NCBI GenBank assembly: GCA_016218495.1
Contig: JACRDU010000079.1
Coordinates: 1 to 38,444, forward strand
DNA length: 38,444 nucleotides
Source: Elusimicrobiota bacterium
GTDB lineage: Bacteria > Elusimicrobiota > Elusimicrobia > UBA1565
Direction: 5' to 3'
A program made the position numbers and the translations under genes. This document shows, in pieces, positions 32,384-38,444 of the stretch; the stretch's first letter is position 1, and each line of letters opens with the position of its first letter. The notes under the pieces were generated by a model that did not search any database, was not told the origin of the DNA, and was given only the letters and a program-made list of their open reading frames with translations.

Positions 32384-33834
32384 ACCCAACCGAAAAGCTG
32401 GCCGAGATGCTCGAGAAGGTGCGCGCCTACTCCCCGCACGCCGACCTCGCGCCGCTGGAGAAGGCCTTCGCCTACTCGGTCAAGGCGCACGAGAACCAGG
32501 CGCGCGCCTCGGGCGAGCACTACTTCGTCCACTGCGCGGCCGTCGCCGAGAGCCTCATCGAGTTCAAGCTCGACCTGCCAACCGTCTGCGCTGGCCTGCT
32601 GCACGACGTGCTCGAGGACACCCCCGTCACGCGCGACCAGCTGGCCGCCGAGTTCGGCAACGAGGTGGCCCTCCTCGTCGAAGGCGTGACCAAGCTCGAC
32701 ACCCTGCAGTTCGTCTCCCGCGACGAGGCGCAGGCCGAGAACTGGCGCAAGATGCTGCTGGCGACCGCCCAGGACATCCGCATCATCCTCATCAAGCTGG
32801 CCGACCGCCTGCACAACATGAAGACCCTCAACTTCCTCGACCGGGAGAAGCAGGAGCGCATCGCCCGCGAGACCGTCTCCCTCTACGCGCCGCTGGCGCA
32901 CCGCCTGGGCATGTTCCGCCTCAAGAGCGAGCTGGAAGACCTGGCCTTCATGTACATCCACCCGGCCGAGCACGCGGCGCTGGAGGCCGAGGTCCGGGAG
33001 ATGACGGCGGGGCGCGACGCGGCGCTGGAGCGCTTCAAGTCCTCCTTGGAGAAGAAGCTGGCCGACACCCACATCCCCCACCGCGTGCTGGCGCGCTCCA
33101 AGAGCCTGTGGTCGATCTACCAGAAGATGCAGCGCCAGAAGAAGCCTTTCGTCGAGATCCAGGACGGGATGGGCGTGCGCCTGATCACCGACACGGTGGC
33201 CAATTGCTACGCGCTCCTGGGGCTCGTCCACACCGAGTTCAAGCCCGTGGCCGGCTCCTTCACCGACTACATCTCCGTGCCCAAACTCAACCTCTACCAG
33301 AGCCTGCACACCACGGTGATGTCCCCGCAGGGCGACCTCATCGAGATCCAGCTGCGCACCGAGGAGATGCACCGCACCGCCGAGTTCGGCATCGCGGCGC
33401 ACTGGCGCTACAAGCTGGGCGCCGCCACGCCCGACGCCCACCTCGAGGAGAAGCTCAACTGGCTCAGGCAATGGATCGAATGGCTCCAGGACCTGAAGAG
33501 CCCTAGGGAGTTCCTGGAGAGCCTGAAGACCGACCTGGAGCTGCACCAGGTCTTCATCTTCACGCCCGCCGGCGAGGTCAAGGTCCTGCCCGCCGGCGCC
33601 ACGCCGCTCGACTTCGCCTTCACCGTCCACACCGAGATCGGCATGGCCTGCGTCGGCGCGCGGGTCAACAGCAAGATGGTGAAGCTCGACTACCAGCTGC
33701 AGTCCGGCGACATCTGCGAGATCCAGACCAAGAAGGGGTCGGTCCCCAAGAAGGACTGGCTCAACCACGTGCGCACCGCGCGCGCGCGTTCGAAGATCCG
33801 GCAATACCTGCGCGAGAAGGGGATCGTCACATGA
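32380..33834 (+). CDS. RelA/SpoT-family (p)ppGpp enzyme lacking the regulatory C-terminus
   Basis: This protein has 484 residues with GTG start. The HD hydrolase domain is intact: H51, H75-D76 in LLHDVLEDT, and D142 in LADRLHNMKTL. The synthetase domain is also intact: SKSLWSIYQKM, QDGMGVRLITD (D262), YISVPKLNLYQSLHTTVM and EIQLRTEEMHRTAEFGIAAHW (E322). A TGS domain follows (about 389-450: VFIFTPAGEVKVLPAGATPLDFAF). The protein stops after RTARARSKIRQYLREKG, so the helical, zinc-finger and ACT/RRM domains of full-length Rel (about 730 residues) are missing. It is predicted to make and break (p)ppGpp. A role in tying lipid A synthesis to starvation is inferred from the operon. Confidence 0.93.
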   Translation: MNPTEKLAEMLEKVRAYSPHADLAPLEKAFAYSVKAHENQARASGEHYFVHCAAVAESLIEFKLDLPTVCAGLLHDVLEDTPVTRDQLAAEFGNEVALLVEGVTKLDTLQFVSRDEAQAENWRKMLLATAQDIRIILIKLADRLHNMKTLNFLDREKQERIARETVSLYAPLAHRLGMFRLKSELEDLAFMYIHPAEHAALEAEVREMTAGRDAALERFKSSLEKKLADTHIPHRVLARSKSLWSIYQKMQRQKKPFVEIQDGMGVRLITDTVANCYALLGLVHTEFKPVAGSFTDYISVPKLNLYQSLHTTVMSPQGDLIEIQLRTEEMHRTAEFGIAAHWRYKLGAATPDAHLEEKLNWLRQWIEWLQDLKSPREFLESLKTDLELHQVFIFTPAGEVKVLPAGATPLDFAFTVHTEIGMACVGARVNSKMVKLDYQLQSGDICEIQTKKGSVPKKDWLNHVRTARARSKIRQYLREKGIVT

Positions 33835-34262
33835 CCGTCACCGAGTTCCTCAAGACCAGGGTCCCGTTCCTCGCGGGCCTGAGCGAAGAGCAGGCCAAGG
33901 CCATGGCCGTGAAGGCCGAGCAGAAGCCCTTCAAGAAGGGGCAGACCATCCTCTTCAAGGGCGTCAGCGTCGAAGGCCTGCATGTCGTGGCCGCCGGCAA
34001 GGTCTCCGTGCATGTCAAACCCGACAAGGCCAAGGAGTGGGCCAAGGTGGCCGAGTTGGGCCCCGGCGACGTGTTCGGCGAGATGTCCATCGTCGAGTTC
34101 GCCATGGCGGGCGCCACCATCAAGTCCGAGGACGACGGCACCCTCGTCTTCATCGTCCCCCAGGACCTCTTCACCGACCTCATGGACAAGGACGCCGCCT
34201 TCAAGGAGCGCGTGCTGGCCCTCATCGACGCCCGCCGCCCCAAAGCCCCCGAGAAGAAGTAG
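33831..34262 (+). CDS. Stand-alone cyclic-nucleotide-binding-domain protein
   Basis: This 143-residue protein consists of one CAP/PKA-type cNMP-binding domain: MTVTEFLKTRVPFLAGLSEEQ, FKKGQTILFKGVSVEGLHVV, and the phosphate-binding cassette GDVFGEMSIVEFAMAGATI. In the cassette G83-E84 are kept, but the Arg of the usual R-[ST]-A that binds the cyclic phosphate is replaced (AGA, 93-95). It may not bind cAMP, or it may bind another ligand. No DNA-binding domain is present. It is coupled to the RelA/SpoT gene (ATGA) and is the last gene of the operon. Confidence 0.86.
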   Translation: MTVTEFLKTRVPFLAGLSEEQAKAMAVKAEQKPFKKGQTILFKGVSVEGLHVVAAGKVSVHVKPDKAKEWAKVAELGPGDVFGEMSIVEFAMAGATIKSEDDGTLVFIVPQDLFTDLMDKDAAFKERVLALIDARRPKAPEKK

Positions 34263-34280
34263 GCGCCGGCGGGCAATCGG

Positions 34281-34320
34281 TTTAGACCAAACTCTAAAAA
34301 AGTCTTGACTTTTTTAGACT
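34281..34320 (+). repeat. Perfect 12-bp palindrome with extra half-site, operator or terminator
   Basis: Arms TCTAAAAAAGTC (34293-34304) and GACTTTTTTAGA (34307-34318) are perfectly inverted around two bases. An extra half-site TTTAGAC lies at 34281-34287. The right arm overlaps the -35 of the promoter for the next gene. As RNA it could also fold into an A/U-rich hairpin that ends the upstream operon. The AT-rich sequence stands out from the flanks. Confidence 0.75.
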
Positions 34321-34333
34321 ACGGTCTTACCCT
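34305..34333 (+). promoter_or_regulatory. Promoter of the DUF4143 ATPase gene (TTGACT - 17 nt - TACCCT)
   Basis: TTGACT (34305-34310) lies inside the palindrome. A weak -10 TACCCT (34328-34333) follows after 17 nt. The ATG at 34340 is 6 nt later, so the predicted transcript starts on the ATG itself. No Shine-Dalgarno is present. Binding of a repressor to the palindrome would block this -35. Confidence 0.5.
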
Positions 34334-34339
34334 ATCCCC

Positions 34340-35557
34340 ATGCTCCCCCGCCCGCTCGCCGGCCGCCTGGAGGCCATCGCCGGCCACGGCAAGATGGCCT
34401 TCCTGAGCGGCCCGCGCCAGGTCGGCAAGACGACCCTGGCCCGCCAGCTCCAGAAGAAGTTCGCCCAGAGCCTCTACTTCAACTGGGACCTCATCACCGA
34501 CCAGAAGCGCCTGCTCAAAGACCCCTATTTCTTCGCGGATGCGGATCGGGACCCCGGGAAACCGTTCCTCGTCGTGTTCGACGAAATCCACAAGTACGCA
34601 CGCTGGAAGAACTACCTCAAGGGCGCCTACGACGGCTACGGCGCCGACTTCCGCTTCCTCGTTACGGGGAGCGGCCGCCTCGACCTCTTCAACAAGGGCG
34701 GCGACAGCCTGCTGGGGCGCTACCTCAAGGCCCCCCTCTTCCCGCTCTCGGTCGGCGAGCTCTCCGGGGGCTCCCCCTCGTGGGCCGATGTCAAGCATTG
34801 CCTCGCGGACCTCCCGCCCCCCACTCCCGGAGCCGCCGAAGCCTACGGGAGCCTCCTGCGCTTGAGCGGGTTCCCGGAGCCGTTCCTCAAGGCCGACACC
34901 GCCTTCTACAACGCCTGGTTCCAAGAAAGGAAGAGCAACCTCGTCCGGGAGGACATCCGGGACGCGAGCCGAATCCGGGACATCTCCCTGATGGAAACGC
35001 TGTCCCACCTGATTCCGGACAAGGTGGGAGCCCCGCTGTCGGTCAACTCGCTCAAGGAAGACGTCGGTGTAGCCTTCGAGACCGTACGCGACTGGCTGCT
35101 GCTGCTCGAGCAGTTCTACTACATGTTCCGCCTGACGCCGTTCACTGGCTCTTTGGCCCGTACCCTGAAAAAAGAGGCCAAGGCCTACCTCTACGACTGG
35201 GTCGAGGTGCCCCAGGAGGCCTTCCGCTTCGAGAACATGGTCGCTTTGCACCTGCACAAGGCCGTCCAGACCTGGCGCGCCGCGGGGGAAGGCGACATCG
35301 GGCTCCACTATGTCCGGGACAAGGAGAAGCGCGAGGTGGACTTCCTCCTGACCGAGAGGCGCCGGCCGGTCTGCCTCGTCGAGTGCAAGCTCTCGGACAG
35401 CGACCTCTCGCCCGCGCTGCTGCACTATCAGGAGCGCTTGAAGGTGCCTGCGGCAGTCCAGCTCGTCCACAAGAGCGGCGTCTGCCGCAAGACCTCCCGC
35501 GCCGGCATGACGCAATGGGTGGTCTCGGCCGAGCGCTGGCTGGGCGTTCTCCCCTAG
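34340..35557 (+). CDS. AAA ATPase with DUF4143 nuclease-like domain
   Basis: This 405-residue protein has a P-loop ATPase at 1-190: Walker A GPRQVGKTT (24-32), Walker B LVVFDEIHK (77-85) and sensor LVTGSGRLDLF. A winged-helix-like region follows (230-265), then a DUF4143 domain. Near the end, E332-V-D334 with E348-C-K350 (REVDFLL...CLVECK) forms a PD-(D/E)xK-like set. The family is widespread, patchy and often horizontally moved; its function is poorly known. It has its own promoter and operator-like site and converges with the MotA-like gene 7 bp further on. Confidence 0.88.
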   Translation: MLPRPLAGRLEAIAGHGKMAFLSGPRQVGKTTLARQLQKKFAQSLYFNWDLITDQKRLLKDPYFFADADRDPGKPFLVVFDEIHKYARWKNYLKGAYDGYGADFRFLVTGSGRLDLFNKGGDSLLGRYLKAPLFPLSVGELSGGSPSWADVKHCLADLPPPTPGAAEAYGSLLRLSGFPEPFLKADTAFYNAWFQERKSNLVREDIRDASRIRDISLMETLSHLIPDKVGAPLSVNSLKEDVGVAFETVRDWLLLLEQFYYMFRLTPFTGSLARTLKKEAKAYLYDWVEVPQEAFRFENMVALHLHKAVQTWRAAGEGDIGLHYVRDKEKREVDFLLTERRRPVCLVECKLSDSDLSPALLHYQERLKVPAAVQLVHKSGVCRKTSRAGMTQWVVSAERWLGVLP

Positions 35558-35564
35558 CCCCTGT

Positions 35565-36146
35565 TCACCGTGCTGCCGACAGCGAGTACAGGATTACGAA
35601 TAGGAAGGCCACCATCCCCCCGGGAACCCCGAGGCCCGTCAGGAACCTGCGGCGGCCGCCGTCGCCGGGCGGAAGGCTCAGCCGGAGCCCGGGCGCGCGC
35701 ACGCGCCTGGCCAGCGGCATGAAGAGCGCTTCCGAGACGACCATGCCGAGCAGGGGCGCCGTCAGCGCCAGGGCCATGCGCCGCGGGATGGCCGCGACAT
35801 CATCGATGGAACTCAGCATGAGGATCATCCCCAGGACGCCCACGACGCCCCCCGCCCCGAAGACGGCGTCCGCGGCGTGGCGCAGGACGGCCCCCCAACG
35901 GCGCGCCTCCTCCTCGTCTCCGGCCGGGGCCCCGCAGGCCACGAGCCAGGCCGTCCGGAGGACCTCCCCCAGGGGATAGGACACCTGGAGGCAGGCCGCC
36001 GCCCCGCCCAAGACCAGCAGCGCCGCCTCCAGGTTCAAGAACGGCTTGAACCCGGCCACCCCCTCACACTGCAGCACCGTCAGGGTGGAGATCCCCGCCA
36101 GCCCGGCCAACGGCAGGAAGAACGACCACGGCCCGCGATTCTGCAT
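35565..36146 (-). CDS. MotA/TolQ/ExbB-type proton channel protein, orphan
   Basis: This 193-residue membrane protein starts at MQNRGPWSFFLPLAGLAG; a GTG start 17 codons upstream (36197) is an alternative. Four hydrophobic helices are visible. The first pair (FFLPLAGLAGISTLTV, FLNLEAALLVLGGAAACLQVSYPL) matches MotA helices 1-2. GVVGVLGMILMLSSIDDVAAIPRRMALALTAPLLGMVVSEALFMPLA matches MotA helices 3-4. The cytoplasmic domain between them is short, and the protein is shorter than MotA (about 250-290). No MotB/ExbD partner is nearby. A proton-driven motor for flagella, gliding or transport is possible. It lies downstream of the glycoside hydrolase gene on the same strand. Confidence 0.72.
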   Translation of the reverse strand: MQNRGPWSFFLPLAGLAGISTLTVLQCEGVAGFKPFLNLEAALLVLGGAAACLQVSYPLGEVLRTAWLVACGAPAGDEEEARRWGAVLRHAADAVFGAGGVVGVLGMILMLSSIDDVAAIPRRMALALTAPLLGMVVSEALFMPLARRVRAPGLRLSLPPGDGGRRRFLTGLGVPGGMVAFLFVILYSLSAAR

Positions 36147-36248
36147 GGCGCCCCCCGCAGCATCCTGTAGCAGGGATGTCGTCCCATGTCGATTCACTCC
36201 CGCGATACCGGCGGATTCATGCTTGTTACGCAGGGTTGACCTCTGACG

Positions 36249-36279
36249 AAACGCCTAGAGCTCGTCCTTGAACGAGGCG
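36249..36279 (-). terminator. Weak possible terminator after the glycoside hydrolase gene
   Basis: On the minus strand a short hairpin (CTCGT/ACGAG with a 6-nt loop, flanked by CGCC/GGCG) is followed by only three T residues. It lies in the gap of about 150 bp between the hydrolase stop (36299) and the MotA-like start. No promoter was seen in that gap. Confidence 0.25.
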
Positions 36280-36298
36280 CGTCCGAGGCTCGGGTGGC

Positions 36299-38444
36299 CT
36301 ATCCGGGAAGGCTTTCGAATCCGAGGAAGGGGTCCGGGAGGGTCACCCTGTAGACCTCGGCGTCCCCGGCCCCGAGATAGAGCTCGGCCGTCCCGTCCGG
36401 CCGGCGCACGAGCCCGCCGCTGAAGAGGACGTCGGTCAGGTCGGGACGCTTGGAGGCGCCGGGCGGGAGCTGGGCGCGCGTCAGCAGGACCTTCGGCGGC
36501 GTACGCCGCCCCGTCGCGGGGTCGAAGGCGAAGGCCATGGGGGCGTAGTGCCGGTTGCCGTCTTCGTCGAAGCGCGCGACATGGCCGAGCACGCCGACCC
36601 AGCCGTTCTTGAGCCGGTGCAGCTCGTTGGCGCCCCCCCACTCCTCGGGGCCGAAGAGGTCCGTAAACAGCGCGGCGCGCGCCAGGGCCGCGGGTCCCAG
36701 GTCCGCCAGCCCGCCCAGCACCACGGCCCCGACCTTGCCGCGCCCGCCGACCGCGCCCTGGGGCCGGGTCAGCACGAGGAGCTTTCCCCCGGGGAGAGCG
36801 AGCAGCCGGATGTCCTTCATGCCGTCCGGACCGCGCGCGAAGGGCTTGAGCCGGGCCAGGTCCCGGCCGCGGTAGAAGACCGTGCGGTAGCCCAGCCCGC
36901 CGTCCGGCTTCGGGAAGGTCTCCACCCCGCCCAGGACCAGCTCCCGGCCCACCAGCGTGAGGAAGGGGTCCTGCAGCTTGAAGACCGGGGCCCCCGCCAG
37001 CGGGCGCCAGCGCCCTCGGACCTCTTCGAAGAACATCGTTTCGGAGGACTCGCTCGAGCGGGCCTCGACGCGGGCGGCCAGCACGGCGGCCTTCCGTCCC
37101 CGGAGCCGCGCCGTGAACGGCGCCGTAGGGGTGTAGACGTCCCGGCCGCCCACGCCGGAGAAGCGCAGCCGCGCGGCCGGCGGAGCCGCGCGCTCGAGCT
37201 TCGCGCGCGCGAAGGCGCGCCGCACGGGCGCCAGGCCCATGAAGTTCTTCCAGACCCCGCCGGTCCGGGCGTTCTCCACCGCCAGCAGGATGGCGCCCTG
37301 GTCGATGCCCACGGCGTCCGGCGAGCGCCACATCCCGTCGGCGTTGAAGCGCCCACGCCAGCGGGGGTCGGTGTTGAAGGCGTCCGAGAAGCCGTAGCGG
37401 CCCCAGATCCGGCCGCCATAGGTCTCCTTCATCCAGCGCAGGGCCGCGATGGAGAGCGCCGGCGTGAAGGCCGCCGAGCCGCCCGCGGCCGCCGGGGCGA
37501 TGGTCCCGTCGTGCACCGGCCCCGCCGGGTCGGCCCCGTAGGCCCGGTAGCCCTCGGGCCCGTCGCAGGCCGTCCAGCCCCAGCAGTTCGGGCCGTAGGT
37601 GGCGAAATCCTTCGCGGCCGCCACGGCCGTGTCGCGGTGCAGCAGGGTGGCCCGCACCGACTGGTCGAAGTAATCGTGCCCGGCGTCGCGCCGGCCGCGC
37701 AGGTCCAGCCAGAGCTGGGAGAACTGGTGGGTGAAGAGCGGCCCCGACGCCTGGGTCACCGGAGCCTCCGGACGCCGCCAGGCGGTCCAGGCGTCGGCCG
37801 GCAGGGGATGCGTGGGCGAGCCCAGGCCCAGCATGTAGAGCACCAGGTGCTCGCTGTAGGCGTCCCAGCGCGCCTTGAGAAATCCCTGCGGCGTCCATCC
37901 CATCGACAGCGTCCGCTGTCGGGGGTCGGCCCCGCCGTCGGTCATCATCCAAGGGAAGTCCACCCGGGCGTAGAGCGCCGCAGCCAGCCGCTCGACCTCG
38001 GTGCCGGCGAAGTAGCGGCCCGCCGACAGGGCCCCCGCCAGCAAGAGCGCCGTGTCGATGGTGGACACCTCGGAGCCGGCCGCGGGCTCCCCGGTGGCGG
38101 CGTCCACGAAGTGGTGGAACCAGCCCCGCACATGGGGCTGGCGATGGAACAAGTGTCGGAGGCAGGCCAGGGCGCGGGCGTAGGCCTCCTCGCGCGGGAC
38201 CCAGCCGCGCTCCACCGCGATTCCCAGCGCCGTCAGACCGAAGCCGGTGGCCGCCATGGAGGCCGGAGCCTGCGTCTCGCCGCCGAAGTTCCCGGCCCGG
38301 TCCAGGGTCAGGCCGGTCTTCGGGTCGCTCTGCTCCCAGAAATACAGGAAGGCGCGGCGCTGGAGCTCGTCGAGGAACGGCGCGTCCTCGGGCGCGGGCG
38401 CGGCCTGGGCCGCGGCCCGGGCCGCGGCGGCGGCCGCGGAGGCG
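36299..38444 (-). CDS. Glucoamylase-like glycoside hydrolase fused to a DUF1861 beta-propeller, N-terminus off the window
   Basis: The frame is open to the right edge; 714 residues are visible. It begins in an Ala-rich region and then FLDELQRRAFLYFWEQSDPKTGLTLDR, followed by ASMAATGFGLTALGIAVERGW. With GWTACDGPEGYRAYG, HDGTIAPAAAGGS, WGRYGFSDAFN and GIDQGAILLAVEN these are the landmarks of the glucoamylase-like family PF10091 (COG5368). From about 37170 to the stop the protein switches to a DUF1861-type five-bladed propeller: LQDPFLTLVGRELVLGGVETF, GMKDIRLLALPGGKLLVLTRPQG, EEWGGANELHRLKNGWVGVLGHVARF and KRPDLTDVLFSGGLVRRPDG. It probably acts on beta-glucans or other polysaccharides outside the cytoplasm. 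The joining of the two domains is unusual. Confidence 0.85.
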   Translation of the reverse strand, partial: ASAAAAAARAAAQAAPAPEDAPFLDELQRRAFLYFWEQSDPKTGLTLDRAGNFGGETQAPASMAATGFGLTALGIAVERGWVPREEAYARALACLRHLFHRQPHVRGWFHHFVDAATGEPAAGSEVSTIDTALLLAGALSAGRYFAGTEVERLAAALYARVDFPWMMTDGGADPRQRTLSMGWTPQGFLKARWDAYSEHLVLYMLGLGSPTHPLPADAWTAWRRPEAPVTQASGPLFTHQFSQLWLDLRGRRDAGHDYFDQSVRATLLHRDTAVAAAKDFATYGPNCWGWTACDGPEGYRAYGADPAGPVHDGTIAPAAAGGSAAFTPALSIAALRWMKETYGGRIWGRYGFSDAFNTDPRWRGRFNADGMWRSPDAVGIDQGAILLAVENARTGGVWKNFMGLAPVRRAFARAKLERAAPPAARLRFSGVGGRDVYTPTAPFTARLRGRKAAVLAARVEARSSESSETMFFEEVRGRWRPLAGAPVFKLQDPFLTLVGRELVLGGVETFPKPDGGLGYRTVFYRGRDLARLKPFARGPDGMKDIRLLALPGGKLLVLTRPQGAVGGRGKVGAVVLGGLADLGPAALARAALFTDLFGPEEWGGANELHRLKNGWVGVLGHVARFDEDGNRHYAPMAFAFDPATGRRTPPKVLLTRAQLPPGASKRPDLTDVLFSGGLVRRPDGTAELYLGAGDAEVYRVTLPDPFLGFESLPG

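Noticed and set aside
36255-37952. 565-codon minus-strand frame over the hydrolase gene
   Set aside because: It is Arg/Gly/Ala low-complexity and overlaps the frame that holds all the PF10091 and DUF1861 motifs.
1-38444. CRISPR arrays, tRNA or rRNA genes, insertion sequences
   Set aside because: No regularly spaced repeats, tRNA-like cloverleaf with conserved TTCGA loop, rRNA segments or transposase motifs were recognised. A tRNAscan or Infernal run would be decisive.

Overview
The window is about 38 kb of very GC-rich, densely coded DNA from a Gram-negative (diderm) bacterium. It encodes lipid A synthesis, the BamA outer-membrane assembly protein and a type IV pilus secretin. The gene order lpxD-lpxC-fabZ-lpxA-lpxI-Gfo/Idh-lpxB-msbA, the use of LpxI rather than LpxH, and the GC content would suit a GC-rich Elusimicrobiota-like lineage or another deep-branching diderm. 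No rRNA or other phylogenetic marker gene with decisive signal is present, so this placement is an inference only. No tRNA, rRNA, CRISPR array, insertion sequence or phage gene was seen. No stretch longer than about 220 bases lacks a gene.

Left block (minus strand, about 1-9704): a translationally coupled operon pilM-pilN-pilO-pilP-pilQ, followed 7 bp after pilQ by a Wzy_C/O-antigen-ligase-type membrane protein with a TPR tail and by two YfhO-like GT-C membrane proteins (the last runs off the left edge). This looks like pilus assembly joined to a surface or pilin glycosylation module. The pilM leader holds a promoter and then a strong intrinsic terminator, which suggests attenuation or a small RNA.

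Centre left (plus strand, 9766-17682): a B12-binding-type radical SAM protein. It is followed by a tightly overlapping five-gene set: a HAD-nucleotidyltransferase fusion, an ATP-grasp enzyme, a class III aminotransferase, a Gfo/Idh oxidoreductase and a CDP-alcohol phosphatidyltransferase. A separately promoted GNAT acetyltransferase follows. The five-gene set reads as a pathway that builds, nucleotide-activates and transfers an unusual amino- or polyol-type head group onto a lipid. It is the best candidate here for an undescribed system.

Centre right (plus strand, 17761-34262): one apparent 15-gene envelope operon: bamA, ompH/skp-like, lpxD, lpxC, fabZ, lpxA, a lipoprotein, a secreted HExxH protein, lpxI, Gfo/Idh, lpxB, msbA-like, a ZIP transporter, a short RelA/SpoT and a cyclic-nucleotide-domain protein. 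Most junctions are 4-base ATGA/GTGA overlaps. The lipoprotein/HExxH pair has clearly lower GC than its neighbours and looks inserted between lpxA and lpxI.

Right block: a DUF4143-type ATPase with its own promoter and a perfect operator-like palindrome (34281-35557). On the minus strand there is an orphan MotA-like protein and a large partial enzyme that joins a glucoamylase-like glycoside hydrolase to a DUF1861 beta-propeller.

Several operon-head genes have a -10 box only 6-10 nt before the start codon and no Shine-Dalgarno, which points to leaderless transcripts. Functions are assigned from motifs read by eye; no database search was run.
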